This document shows, in pieces, positions 1-11,333 of a stretch of 64,000 bases of DNA (within the stretch, counting starts at the first letter, position 1; each line of letters opens with the position of its first letter). The translations under genes and the position numbers were made by a program. The notes under the pieces are model-generated. The model worked only from the letters and a program-made list of their open reading frames with translations, did no database searches and was not told where the DNA came from. The DNA comes from Litsea cubeba. Its lineage: Eukaryota; Streptophyta; Magnoliopsida; Laurales; Lauraceae. The stretch covers positions 108,973,781-109,037,780 of the forward strand of contig CM022948.1 in the NCBI GenBank assembly GCA_012931725.1, read 5' to 3'.

Positions 1-1060
1 GATCATCTCATAGCAAGCCTTGGGAAAATTACGATCAAGAAGACCGTGGAAAGGACAAAACCTTGGTCTGGAAATGCCCTTGAAACCCAGAAGGTTTCGT
101 TGAGCTGGAAGCCTCCGAAAATATTGTGGAGGAACCACCTTCGGACCTTCCAACAGAAGATCCTGTTCAAAAGATAGATTGGGACACCAGATAACCCACG
201 TCCTGTATTCATAAGCAAGAATATCAAGGATGATGAGTTACCCGAGTATATCGCTTTTCTTCGTGAGTTCGTTGATGTTTGCATGGTCTTACGCTGAAAT
301 GCCAGGCTTAGATCCCAAAATAGCAGTTCACAAACTCAATCTTCAAGAAGACATCAAGCCTGTCAAGCAAGGCAAAGAAGATTCCATCCAGATTTGGATG
401 GATAAAATTGAACAAGGAAGTTCAAAAACTCAAAAGCGTCGGCTTCATCCGTGAGGAACAACATCCTGAATGGTTGGCCAACATTGTCCCCGTGACAAAG
501 AAAAATGGCAGATCAGGGTCTGTATTGACTATAGAGACCTAAATGGCGCATGCCCCAAAGATGAATTTCCGCTCCCCATAACCTAGAGGTAATGATTGAT
601 AAATACCTGTGGATTCGAGCGAATGACATTCATGGATGGTTTCTCTGGCTACAATCAGATAAAGATGCATCCTGAGGATGAAAAAACATGCATCCTTTCG
701 AACCCCATTTGGCGTGTATTGTTACACTGTCATGCCATTTGGTCTGAAAAATGCTGGTGCCACATATCAGAGGGCTATGATGAAAATATTCCAAGATATG
801 CAGCACAAGACGGTTGAATGTTACGTTGATGACCTCGCCGTCAAAAGCAAAAGAAAAGAAGAACATCTCGAAAACCTTCGAGAAGTCTTCCTCCCGGCTT
901 CGCAAACACAAACTGCGAATGAATCCATTGAAATGCTTCTTCGGCGTCTCGTCGGGTAAGTTCCTCGGATTCTTAGTTCGGAAAGCTGGAATAGAGCTTG
1001 ACCCCATAAAAGTCAAAGCCATTCTAGAAAATGCCCTCTCCAAGAAACCTTGAGAGAACT
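1..1060 (+). pseudogene. Tat pol: reverse transcriptase domain, decayed
   Basis: Translated fragments in shifting frames give the Ty3/gypsy RT in order: DELPEYIAFLREFVDVFAW (about 230-290) and MPGLDPKIAVHKL (about 300) in the lead-in, IREEQHPEWL and IVPVTKKNG (about 450-510), CIDYRDLNGACPKDEFPLP (about 520-575), FMDGFSGYNQIKMHPED (about 630), FRTPFGVYCYTVMPFGLKNA (about 700), and the catalytic box YVDDLAVKSK (about 823-850). Several frameshifts separate these blocks, so no full-length product is possible. The YVDD box and lead-in are of plant Tat type. The 5' part of pol (protease) and gag are outside the window. Confidence 0.85.
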
Positions 1061-2110
1061 CAAGGGCTTCAAGGGAGATTAGCCTACATCAGACGGTTTC
1101 ATCCTCCAAATCTTTCGGGGAAATGCCGTCCATTCTCCCGATTGATGAAAAAGGTGTAAACTTTGTCTGGGATGCTGACTGTGAAGCTGCTTTCCCAAGA
1201 CATCAATCATACCTGACAAACCCTCCAGTGTTAAGCTGCTCCTACCACTGGAAAACCATTCATCTTGTACACAAGAGCCCTTGATCACTCTCTGGGAGCT
1301 CTGCTTGCGCAAGAAAATGATCAAAGAAAAGAAGCTGCTCTATATTACCCTCAAGCCGCATGCTAGTAGGTGTAGAGCAGCGCTACTCTCCAGTCGAAAA
1401 AGAATGTCTTGCATTGATGTTTTCGCCGTACAAAAGCTGCGTCACTACTTGCTTCCAACACAGTCTACCTTGGTCTCGAGGGTCAACCTCTTGAAAGTCC
1501 TTGTCACAAAGGCAGGTTCTCTCAATGCTCGACTTGCAAAATGGTCCATCCTTCTGTCACAATTTGATATTAGGTATGTACCACAAAAAAGCAATCAAAG
1601 GGCAGGCATCTAGCAGGACTTCCTCGCAGAGCATCCATTGCCTAAAGATTCTCCACTCAGGAGATGATCTCCCAGACGAACCAGTCTACCAATATGGAGA
1701 CTTTCTCACAAAGTGCCTCCTAGGACTGTACTTGACGATGCAACCAGGACAAATGAAAAAGACAGCTGATCTCGGGAGTTGGCATCCTCTTTGTTAGCCC
1801 CGACAAATACATGATTCCACACGCTTTCTCGGCTACTGGAACCATGCACAAACAATGCAGCTGAATATCAAGCTCTGATCTTAGGATTGGAACTCGCCAT
1901 CGAATCCCGGTATCACCATGCTGGAAGTCTTTGGAGACTCTCAACTGATCGTCAACAGATGAATCAGAAATTTGAAGTCAGGAAGCCAGATTTACTGCCT
2001 TACTACAACAAGGCACAATCACTTCTGCAAAGTTTGACATCTGTCACATCACCCACATTCGTAGAGGTGAAAACATACGTGCAGATGCCCTAGCCGGACT
2101 TGCCGCATCC
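1061..2110 (+). pseudogene. Tat pol: RNase H and second (archaeal-type) RNase H, decayed
   Basis: Frame-broken remnants of the RNase H that normally follows RT run from about 1,260 to 1,610 and end in the typical junction FDIRYVPQKSNQRAG. A second RNase H follows at about 1,780-2,100. With frame changes it reads NNAAEYQALILGLELA and then a VFGDSQLIV-like box, the pattern of the archaeal-like RNase H acquired by Tat elements. This second domain is the main reason for placing the element in the Tat lineage. Catalytic blocks are interrupted by stops and frameshifts. Confidence 0.72.
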
Positions 2111-2399
2111 ATGGCAATCCAGGAAGGGGAAAACATGCAAATCACAGTGTGCGAAAGAAGAATCCTTCCTCCTCTTAACACACACCAAGCAGTTGCTTAA
2201 TGTCACCAAGTGGTTGGAAGTTGGATTTCAATCCTTCAACTTCAATTAGCGACTGGAGGGATCCGTTCATTGATTACATTATGTTCGGAATCCTACCTGA
2301 AGATCCAAAAGAACGGGTAAGCATCCAAAGGCGAACCCCAAGCTTCCATTTGGATATTCCTTCAAAAGTCCTTTACAGGAAATCCTTCAACGGAGTACT

Positions 2400-3499
2400 T
2401 CTACGCTGCTTGTCATAACAAGAGGCTGAAGAAACACTCAAAGAAGTTCATGCTGGTCTTTGTGGAGCTCATCAGGCTGGACCTAAGCTCTATGATCAGA
2501 TAAAAAGGTTAGGATATTACTGGCCTACCATGGTAGCTGATGCAATGCAATTTGCTAAGCGCTGCCAACAATGCCAAGTCATGGAGATTACATTCACATT
2601 GCCTCCAGAATGGCTACATCCTACGCGATCTCATGCCTTTCGAAGCCTGGGGTATGGACATCATAGGTCCTATTTCTCCCCCTTCAAGCAAAGGTCACGC
2701 TTCATCTTCGCCGCTACGGATTTACTTCTCCAAGTGTCAGAAGCATTTGCGTTTAACGAAATGAAGACCTCATCAGTCTTCAGTTCCTACGCACCAACAT
2801 CATTTGTCGTTTCGGCATACCCAAAAGATTCGTCCATGTAACGGACCCAGTTCCGGGATCATCGATTCTACAGGTTCTGCGACAAATACAACATCCAAAG
2901 CTGTTCCTTCGACTCCATACAATCTGGCAGCAAACGGGTAGCAGAAGCTTTCAACAAGACACTCTGCAAAATCCTCAAAAAAGGTCTCTAATCACAAAAG
3001 AGACTGGAGCGACAAAATGTCTGAAGCTTTGTGGGCCTATCGAACCACCGTTCGAGGACCAACCCATAGCACACCATTCTCCTTGGTCTATGGATGCGAA
3101 GCTGTCGTGCCCTTGGAAGTACAAATTCCTTCCTTGAGGGTATCCTTGCCAAATGACATGACTCAAGAAAGCAATGTCAAATTGCGGCTCCATGAGCTGG
3201 ACAATCTCGATGAGAGACGGCTCGAAGCTCAACAAAGCATTGAACTTTACCAAGCACGTATGGCAGGATCTTTCGATAAAAAGGTCAGGCAACGCGCCTA
3301 CAAAAAGAATGACTTGGTTCTTGCAGTAAAGAGACCAATGGTCTTCGCTCACAAGTCTAAAGGCAAATTTGAGCCGAAATGGGAGGGACCATACGTCGAC
3401 AAAGTTTTCTCCAATGGCGCATACGCACTCCTAAACATGGAAGGTGACAGATGTATGCTGCCCATCAACGGCAAGTTCTTAAAGCGGTACTACCCTTGA
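2400..3499 (+). pseudogene. Tat pol: integrase, C-terminal 160 residues still open
   Basis: The integrase zinc-binding block is recognisable at about 2,420-2,590 (HAGLCGAHQAG with frame changes, then the CQQCQ pair). The catalytic core begins near 2,640 (AWGMDIIGPISPPSSKGH in one frame). The stretch 3,017-3,499 is a single open frame of 160 codons starting MSEALWAYRTTVRGPTHSTP. It covers the end of the core and the C-terminal domain (KFEPKWEGPYVDKVF) and stops at TGA just before 3,500. The surviving frame is probably a chance relic, because the upstream half is broken. Confidence 0.82.
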
Positions 3500-3872
3500 A
3501 GACTTACCCAACTGGGTAAGAGCAATACCTGTACGGCCAAAACCGGTTTCCAGGTACACGCTCGCTAAACCCACCCTTTTTTAGAATTTTCATGTCAAAT
3601 ATTGAAATTTCTAGAAATCTAAAACAATGCTTACTTTCATCGTTTCATTGTTCAAAAAAATATATATATATATATCCAAGTTTAGGAACCTTTCCCTAAC
3701 TTGTCCAAAATTTTCAACCCTTGAACCCAAAATTCATGGTTTGAAACAAAATCCGGATTCAGGGATTTCCACCCTAGTCCACCCTGCCTTTTACCGCCAA
3801 AATGGTTTTAGGTCAAAACTTATGACCCTCGTGTCTTTAAACAAAAAAAAATGGTTTTTCAAAAACCGCGAG
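3500..3872 (+). other. Post-pol spacer, no gene seen
   Basis: About 370 bases between the integrase stop and the first spacer array. It is AT-rich, with a short (TA)n run at about 3,660-3,674. I see no conserved protein, RNA gene or repeat. Confidence 0.5.
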
Positions 3873-4315
3873 GAAGCGACGCTTAGTCGATACTCGCACA
3901 AATCGGAAGCAAGCGAACCACGTTCGACACTTCCAAAATCGCAGGGAAGCAACATTTCGTCGATACTTGCAAAATCCAAAACTGTGGAGACGCAACATTT
4001 TAGTTGATATCCATAACCCAAAGGTTCGAAAAAACCTAAAAAACTGTGGAGACGCAACATTTCAGTTGATATCCATAACTCAAAGGTTCGAGAAAACCAC
4101 AAATTTCAAAAATCATGGGGAAACGACATCAAGTCAGTACCCAAAAAACCAAAATTTTGAAAAGCAAGGATGCGACATTCCATCGATACTTGCAACCCAA
4201 ATCCGCGAGGATGCGACATTCCATCGATACTCGCAACCGAATGAGCAAGGATGCGACATTCCCATCGATACTTGCAAGAACATTCAGCAGGGAGGCGACT
4301 TTTAGTCGATACTTG
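3873..4315 (+). repeat. Degenerate tandem array with short covarying stems (Tat spacer)
   Basis: About nine copies of a unit resembling GAGGATGCGACATTCCATCG followed by ATACTTGCA, spaced roughly 40-70 bp. Inside each unit a short word and its partner flank about five bases: CGAC..GTCG (3,877-3,889), CAAC..GTCG, CAAC..GTTG (twice), CGAC..GTC, CGAC..TCG (three times) and CGAC..GTCG (near 4,300). The change CGAC/GTCG to CAAC/GTTG keeps pairing, so a small hairpin may be conserved. Function unknown. Confidence 0.6.
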
Positions 4316-4324
4316 CATTTTTTT

Positions 4325-4700
4325 TTAAAACCAAACCGGCTATAAATGCCATCAAAACAGGCTATAAATGCCACAAACAGGCTATAAATGCCACAAACCG
4401 GCTATCAATGCCACCAAAACAAAACCGGCTATCAATGCCACAAACAAACAAAAAAAAAAACTTGGATTTCAAAAAAAAAAAAAAACGGCTATCAATGCCA
4501 CCAAAACAAAACAGGCTATCAATGCCACCTAAAACCGGCTATAGATGCCACAAAACAAACCGGCTATCAATGCCACCAAAATTGGCTATAGATGCCACAA
4601 AAAAAAAAAAACTCGGCTATCAATGCCACAAGAAAAGCTGGCTCTCATGCCAAAATTGGCTTCCATGCCACAAACAAAAACCTGGCTTTCATGCCAAACA
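4325..4700 (+). repeat. GGCTATMAATGCCAC short interspersed array
   Basis: At least a dozen copies of GGCTATAAATGCC, GGCTATCAATGCCACC or drifted forms (GGCTCTCATGCC, GGCTTCCATGCC, GGCTTTCATGCC), separated by A-rich linkers. The GGC and GCC ends are kept while the centre changes. The same word recurs in the 3' LTR region at 23,738-23,835. Apparent ORFs here are low-complexity artefacts. Confidence 0.7.
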
Positions 4701-4748
4701 ATCACTTGACAAAAGATTTTCACAAAATGACAACCTTTTGATCAAATC

Positions 4749-4884
4749 CCATTTAGCAATTACTTTTATCACAAAAAGATTCAAGTGAGCGTAGGGATAA
4801 CAAAAAAAAAAGAAGAGCATCCCATTTAGCAATTACTTTTATCACAAAAAGATTAAAGTGAGCGTAGGGATAACAAAAAAAAAA
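4749..4884 (+). repeat. Two-copy tandem repeat, period about 71 bp
   Basis: The segment CCCATTTAGCAATTAC...GTGAGCGTAGGGATAAC followed by an A run occurs twice with almost no change. The surrounding 4,700-5,000 is A-rich filler without genes. Confidence 0.75.
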
Positions 4885-5005
4885 GAAAGTGTTCACAAGC
4901 ACTACAAAAAAAAAAAAGTACCAAAAAAAATACAAGTGGTACCAAAAAAAAAAAGAAAAGAGAGAAGGATGGTTTCTGTAAAAAAAAAAATATACAGGAG
5001 CTCAA

Positions 5006-5879
5006 TCAAAAATGGTCTCCAGCCAAGAGTTCAGCTCCCCAAGCAAAACTTTTAGCTTCAGCCGTCAAGGATTCCAAGGCACGCTTCTTCAGGAACCTGC
5101 CATGAGATGCTGGAGTGGGCTGTACCCCTTCTCTCACACCAGGAAGCTTACCTCGAGCAGTTTGCCATTGTTCCTCCTCATCAGACTTCCTTTTGAGAAC
5201 CCGTTCGGCATCTGCAACCTGATGAATCAGGGCACTCTCCCTGTCGCGAGCCTCTATTATGGCAGTCCACTTGGCAGCGACTTGTGCCTGCAAATGCTCA
5301 AGACGTTTCCTGGCCTCATCGACCTCCCTGTCAAGGATGTTGAGGTCATGTGTCAGCCTGATGATGGCTATCTCTTCTAAGTTCCTCTTTCGGACTGCCT
5401 GCTTCTTGCTTTCTGTAGCCTCATCCAGGTCAGACTTAGCCTTATCAGCAGGGTCCAGGAACATCTCCTTGAAGAACTGGTCATCAGCCAAACTCACGGT
5501 CTCAAACCACTTGTCACCCCAGTGCAATGATCCTATCAACGATCGCCCTGGCACCTGTGACATCCAGACCAGCCTCTTCAGCATCACTGAGAATCTCCTG
5601 CACATGCTGGATCATGCCAAATCCGGCTTCCAAGTGCCCAGAAAAGAGAGTCTCAATCCAAGAGCTCAGAACTCGCATCACCACCTTCTTCGCAAAAAGA
5701 AGAGATGGCCCAGCTGAGGATTCGCCCAACTCCGTTGGTCGGCTACTCATATCATCATCTGTTGGAAGAGTAGCAAAAGAACTCTTTCCAGTTGAAGCTG
5801 TTCCTGCTCGGGAAGGAATCTCAGCGCGAGGAATCTCCTCAATATTGTCAGAGCTGGTCCCAGGAATCTCTACCTCTGG
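5006..5879 (-). pseudogene. C-terminal part of antisense plant-mobile-domain gene (coiled coil)
   Basis: Minus-strand continuation of the gene whose 5' part lies at 17,094-20,617; the chromovirus separates the halves. It reads PEVEIPGTSSDNIEEIPRAE, a Ser/Thr/Glu-rich linker, then FAKKVVMRVLSSWIETLF, then a long charged heptad-rich segment (DPADKAKSDLDEATESKKQ to DAERVLKRKSDEEEQW) predicted as coiled coil. It ends FAWGAELLAGDHF with a stop at 5,006. One extra G in a G run near 5,517 shifts the frame (ORF 5,880-5,514 against ORF 5,605-5,006). I read it as the tail of a Tat extra ORF, not a cellular gene. Biochemical function unknown. Confidence 0.65.
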
Positions 5880-5931
5880 ATTTCTAGTTTCTTTTAATTG
5901 CCTGAAACATGTCCCGCTCTGATACCCGTCC
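5880..5931 (-). repeat. Orphan copy of PBS/leader beyond the 3' LTR
   Basis: On the minus strand, directly after the 3' LTR end (..GTCGCGACA), comes GGACGGGTATCAGAGCGGG and the following leader to CTAGAAATC. This matches the sequence after the 5' LTR (13,997 down to 13,947) except for one base indel. A normal insertion has host DNA here. It suggests unequal recombination or loss from a tandem LTR-internal-LTR arrangement. Confidence 0.85.
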
Positions 5932-7586
5932 TGTCGCGACCCCGGACCGAAAGGGGAAGGATCCGAGTCCGGGAGTCGGGACGGTGGGTGGTGATGCCGC
6001 GCCACGTGCATCTCTTTGGCTAAACCGCACACGGAATTAAAAGAACATTTATCCGTGCACGTGATTTCCCACAGGGTTCCGCGGTGAGGATTATCTTTAC
6101 ACATCATCTCACATGTAACCATATCAAACATGTTTTCAAGATTGCGGAAGCGTGTAGTAAACCATATTAGTACTATTCAATTCCATAAGCAAGACTGATT
6201 TATGATTAACATAACAAGATATCAGGATGAGCAATGATCAAGCATATTTTCCCCAAAGGTAAAGTTAAGTATATTTACAAAATATCAGTTGATTAATACC
6301 CCCAAAATAACGATCAACAAAGACCGTACAACCAAGTGGAATCTAAAACAAAGATATCAAGTTCCCAAAGTGTATCGTCCTCAAGGCAAAGCCGAATGTC
6401 TACATGACATCATCGGCTTGCCACTCAATCACTCGTTGCGGTTCACCGACCGCCTCCTCTGGCTCCTCCTCAATGGCAATAAGCTCGGGACCTGAGTACC
6501 AAAATAAATGGATCAGACACGACGGTCTCGCAGGTGGGTAAAAAGATATGACGATAATAAAACAATGATACTATGCAAGAGTTAAGAAAACTTGTGAGTA
6601 AATAATGAACTTCATAAAAGATGATATATCATTTTAAAAGAGGCACATATGCAATAAATCATGTAAGGTAACAAGGATTTGGAAACTGTCAAGATGGCAA
6701 CCACACAAAGCTATATCCTCTCTCACCGAAGTGAAGAGAGCGCATACCCTAACAGGATCATTGACCTCAGTCACACGAGGTGAGGAGGAACAACGATAAA
6801 TATTATAATATACATATATATATACTCTGCGGGACCACGGTAGCGAACCGGGTAAAAACTCTGCACATTCCAGACTGCAGCTGACTATCAGGAGGGGAAG
6901 GAACCCCAAGTCGGTAGATCAAACCGACGAGGTCGTCCAAGCTCAGTGGTGCCGACTCATAGGTCAAATACGATAAATCAAATCATATGCATAATGAAGA
7001 ACGGGGTGCCATAGGCACAAATACACATCCATCTCAAGTCGCCATATACAAGTTAGCAAAAGCTAAACACCTCACTTCTAGTATTCTTGGGACGGTCTAG
7101 TCATATCGAGTTCGTTGAAATCCCAAAATAAGAGTTAGGTTGAAAATTAGATACAATTAGTTTTCCATACTTTTACAGGCCAACAATGGGGTTTCTAGAA
7201 TTGAAACAGTGCGAATAGGGTCCCGTATGTCGGTTATGATGAAATTTTGGTACTCTTTAAGAGTTAGGGACATTCCGGGTCCTTATACACATTGATCAAT
7301 CTAGAAAACCTCATGGAGTTTCCATGATGAGGTTCTTCCTTCCTTCGGACTTCATATAATGCCTTACCCATCCTTGAATAGCATTGGGCCTCCAAACAAT
7401 ACCTCCACACTACAGCCCTTCACAATATACCCCAATCTTTCATGGGTTTGAATGCATCATTATAGGTTCAATGTCTTCAATCAAGAAGATAAGGGATAGA
7501 GCTGAATTGGACTTGAGTATGGGCTTGGAATGAATCTGGAAAAATAGTCCCACAATTCTCCTATTTTACAGTTTATCTTATTTCAG

Positions 7587-7811
7587 TCCGATCGATCGGA
7601 CTCCTTGGCCGATCGATCGGTCCTGAATTTGCTTCCAGTTATTTACAGTCCGATCGATCGGACCTGATGGGCGATCGATCGGTCCTGAGAACCCTCTCAG
7701 TTATTTACAGTCCGATCGATCGGACCTGACGGGCGATCGATCGGTCCTGAGAACCCTCTCAGTTATTTACAGTCCGATCGATCGGACCTGACGGGCGATC
7801 GATCGGTCCTG
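7587..7811. repeat. Four-copy 62 bp tandem repeat of paired palindromes (3' LTR)
   Basis: Four units of period 62 start at 7,587, 7,649, 7,711 and 7,773. Each has the palindrome TCCGATCGATCGGA, about eight spacer bases, then (C/G)CGATCGATCGG. Each unit can fold on itself in either strand. The sibling LTR carries the same array at 15,654-15,877. Confidence 0.95.
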
Positions 7812-8516
7812 TAGCGAATTTCACCCATTTGGTTGAATTCTTCTCTTGTCCAACTCCAATCCATTTCCTTTCTTTCCCCTTCTTCCATACATATTTTCAC
7901 CAACAATTGGGCTATTCCTTGGCCTCATTATCTCATCAAATCATCATTCAAAATCAATAAGACTAAACCACCAAACATAATAAATCAATAAAACCATCAA
8001 TGAAGACAAATCAAGATCTTTGCAGGAAACATAATAAAACACATGAAAATCATTTCATCCACTTGCCTTGGGTCCAATTGCAAATCAATTGAGCTCTAAT
8101 CACCTCTTAGGCCCACAATCAAACACCTATACACAAAACCCCCAAATCCAAACCCTAGATTATCAAAATCCAAGTAAAACAAGACGGAATTTTCCAATAA
8201 TTGAAATAGAGCTACCCTAGGGCTAAACAAACAAGATTATAAAACCTTTAAGAAAATCACTTACAAGGAAGTTCTTCAAAAAGCAAGGTGTTGTCCAAAG
8301 CAAGTTTTGGAGTGGGCGGTTTTCTTCAAAAATGGTGTCAAGACGAAGGCCTTGAGATGAGGAAGAAGATTATAGTCTCTAACCTTCCATTAGCACTAGC
8401 TTAGTGGGGGATTGAAGATGAAGAGGCAAGAAAAGGTAAGGGAAAACCCTTAGGGCTGGGATTTCTCTTCTCCTCTAGGGTTTTTGCCAGAAATGGGAAA
8501 AAGAAGAAGAAGCTTT

Positions 8517-8526
8517 CTATATATAG
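8517..8526 (-). promoter_or_regulatory. TATA box of chromovirus LTR (3' copy)
   Basis: CTATATATAG lies about 510 bases into the LTR on the minus strand and is followed by a purine/pyrimidine-skewed leader. The solo LTR at 56,810 has a TATA-like CTTATAAGAG at the same offset (about 57,311), which supports a promoter role. Confidence 0.6.
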
Positions 8527-9031
8527 TAAGTGGGAGTGGGGCCCACAACTTAAAGAACTTCTCGGGCTCAAAACATGGTTTTCGGGGCTTCAAACGAATT
8601 CGACGAAGAAGACAAAGTTGATCGGAAAAAATTTCTAGTTTCCAAAAAGTATATGTTTTGTACATTTTGGCGACATTGAAATCGGTGTCCAGATTTTGGG
8701 TAAAAAGACCATTTTGCCCTCAATTAGTGAAAAATCAGGTTTAAGGTCCTTGAATGAAAACGATGTCAACAAGAAAGTTATAGGGATTAATAAGATAAGT
8801 CCAATGGGGTTAAAATCATGATTCTTGGAAATCATCGGTAAACCCCCAATCTCACACAATTCGTAACAAGAACCCCCAAAGGGTCCCACAAATAAAAAGG
8901 CTCTACAAATTCCCCAAAGCTATTATAAAAGCTATTCTAACCCCCAACTAATCCAAAAACCACTAAACACACTTAAACTAAAACACAACTCAAACAACTC
9001 TAAACAAGGTCTCTCGGGTCGGGGTCTTACA

Positions 9032-9048
9032 TCCTCCACCCCTTAGGA
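9032..9048 (-). other. Polypurine tract of chromovirus
   Basis: On the minus strand the purine-rich TCCTAAGGGGTGGAGGA immediately precedes the 3' LTR start TGTAAGACC. This is the expected plus-strand primer site. Confidence 0.85.
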
Positions 9049-10716
9049 CATTTGGTCCTCCAAATGGAAATTAAAACTCACCTCCGGTAGAAGATGTGGG
9101 TATTTCTTCTGAACTTGATCCCGTAATTCCCAAGTTGCTTCTTCCGGTCCATGATTCTCCCAAAGTACCTTGACCCACTGAATAGTCCGAGTTCTCAATT
9201 CTTGTTCTTTGGTGTCGATGATCTGCTTAGGCTTCTCAACATAGGTCGCATCTTCTCGAATTTCTAATGGCTCATAACGGAGTATGTGTAGCCTGTCGGG
9301 AACGTACTTCTTCAACATAGACACATGGAAAACATTGTGTACGCCGGAGAGCTCAGGTGGTAAGGCTAACCTATAAGCCACATCACCAATCCTACTCACA
9401 ATGTCGTACGGTCCAATGTATCTCCTAGACAATTTGCCCTTCTGTCCAAACCTCAAAGTCCCACGAGTAGGTGACACTTTCAAGAAAACCTTATCTCCTT
9501 CTTTGAACTGTAAATCCCTTCTGTGAGAGTCTGCATAACTCTTCTGTCTACTTTGAACCACTTTCAGACGTTCTTGAATCAACTTGACCTTGTCGCTTGT
9601 CTCACTAACAATGGTCGGTCCATGGAAACTGCGAGTACCAACTTCTTCCCAACAAACAGGTGTTCTGCACCTTCTGCCATACAAAGCCTCAAAAGGTGCC
9701 ATACCGATACTCGAGTGGAAACTGTTGTTGTAAGCGAACTCACACGACGGTAAGGCTTCATCCCACTGAGTCTTGAAATCTAACACACAAGCTCGAAGCA
9801 TATCCTCAAGTGTCTGAATTGTCCTTTCTGACTGACCATCGGTTTGTGGGTGATAGGCTGTGCTGAACTGTAACTTCGTACCCATAGACTCATGCAATGT
9901 CTTCCAAAATCTTGAGACAAATCTGCTGTCTCTATCGGATGTGATGGAAACTGGCTGTCCATGACGACTGACAATCTCTGTGACAAACAACTGTGCCAAA
10001 GGTAACATATGCATTTTCTTCCCAGTCTTCATCGGTAGGAAATGAGCTGACTTGGTGAGACGGTCCACTATGACCCAAATAGCATCATTGCCCTTACTAG
10101 TCTTTGGTAAACCCGATATGAAGTCCATGGTAATATGCTCCCATTTCCATTCCGGAATCTCTAATGGTCGTAATAACCCTGGAGGCTTCTGGTGTTCTGC
10201 CTTGATCAACTGACATGTCATACAACGAGAGACGAAAGCTGCTATCTCTCTCTTCATGTTATTCCACCAAAATCTGCCCTTCAAATTCTGATACATCTTC
10301 GTACTGCCCGGGTGTATGGAATACTTAGTATTGTGAGCCTCAGACATGATATCATTCCTCAAGTCCTCCAAGTTAGGCACACACAGACGGTCTCGGTAAT
10401 ACAAAACTCCATCTACAACACGAAAGTCCGGACGATCTGCTAAGTGCTCAGAAATCTTAGCCAACTCTGGGTCTTGTAACTGATTCTCTTTGATCTTTTG
10501 AATGAACGAAGGCTCTGACACTGACATGTTTGCTAACATGACACCCTCTCTTAGTGGATGAAAATCTACACCCAACTCTTCTAACTGTTGTACCACATAA
10601 GTTCCACGAAGACTGGCCATGCTCACTGACTTTCTGCTCAAGGCATCTGCGACTACATTCGCTTTTCCCGGGTGATACTTGATTGGAAATCGTAATCCTT
10701 GATATATTCCATCCAT
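9043..10716 (-). pseudogene. Chromovirus integrase with chromodomain
   Basis: Open frame of 557 codons; the true domain continues from RT-RNase H after a one-base loss in a T run near 10,685. In order: the linker KYHPGKANVVADALSRK, the HHCC zinc module (HNTKYSIHPG .. CMTCQLIKAEH, about residues 127-175), the catalytic core with DFISGLPK, TSDRDSRFVS and the Glu in TDGQSERTIQTLEDMLRA, the GPY/F-type module YIGPYDIVSRIGDVAYRLA, and a terminal chromodomain (VKVLWENHGPEEATWELRD). Family role: inserts element cDNA; the chromodomain is thought to steer it to modified histones. All catalytic residues look present, but the frame is broken upstream. Confidence 0.92.
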
Positions 10717-11333
10717 CTCCTCTGCCTCATGTTCAACTCCTTCTGAGAAAACAAGTACTGTAGGCTACGGTGATCGGAGTGAACCTCAAACTTTTCTCCA
10801 TAGAGGTAGTGTCTCCACATCTTCAAAGCTAAAACAACTGCGGCCAATTCGAGATCATGTGTTGCATAGTTCTTTTCATGATCCTTCAACTGCCGGGACC
10901 CATATGCAACTACCCTCCCATCTTGCATTAACACGCATCCAAGTCCAACATTGGAAGCATCAGTAAAAATGGTAAAGCCGCCGCTCCCAGATGGCAAAGT
11001 AAGGACTGGAGCTGTAGTCAATCTCTTCTTCAGCTCTTGGAAACTACCCTCACACTTGTCTGTCCAGACATATGGTGCATTCTTCCTTGTCAACTTCGTC
11101 AGAGGTGATGCAATCGACGAAAATCCTTGCACAAACCTCCGATAATATCCTGCCAATCCAAGAAAACTCCTGATTTCTGATGCATTCTTCGGTCTATCCC
11201 AATTCATGACTGCCTCAATCTTGGACGGGTCCACTGATAATCCTTCTTTGGAGATGATATGACCCAAAAATGTGACTTGGTCCAACCAAAATTCACACTT
11301 ACTAAGTTTTGCAAACAACTGATTCTCCCTCAA
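10653..11333 (-). pseudogene. Chromovirus RT thumb and RNase H
   Basis: Open frame of 226 codons. RT connection CEFWLDQVTFLGHIISKEG (about residues 12-31), then FLGLAGYYRRF, then RNase H with FTIFTDASNVGLGCVL (first Asp), the Glu in THDLELAAVVLALKMWRHYL, and VHSDHRSLQYL. It is separated from the preceding RT frame by loss of one A near 11,335, which creates a TGA, and from integrase by a one-base loss near 10,685. The domain itself looks intact. Confidence 0.9.

Larger units (their letters stand above)
5932..9031 (-). repeat. Chromovirus 3' LTR (3,100 bp)
   Basis: On the minus strand it starts TGTAAGACCCCGACCCGAGA (9,031) and ends CGGTCCGGGGTCGCGACA (5,932). The end was fixed by homology to the solo LTR at 56,810-60,047, which ends CGGTCCGGGGGCGTGACA followed by host DNA. 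It contains a TATA box (8,517-8,526) and the 62 bp palindromic array. ORFs inside are artefacts. Confidence 0.93.

Noticed and set aside
4325..4700. Regular repeats reminiscent of a CRISPR array
   Set aside because: Units are short, drifted and lack uniform spacers; the genome is a plant. Same reasoning for the 29.4 kb array.
4388..5055. Overlapping ORFs rich in Lys, Asn, Cys and His on both strands
   Set aside because: They arise from the GGCTAT array and A runs; the word repeats in all frames and no domain is present.
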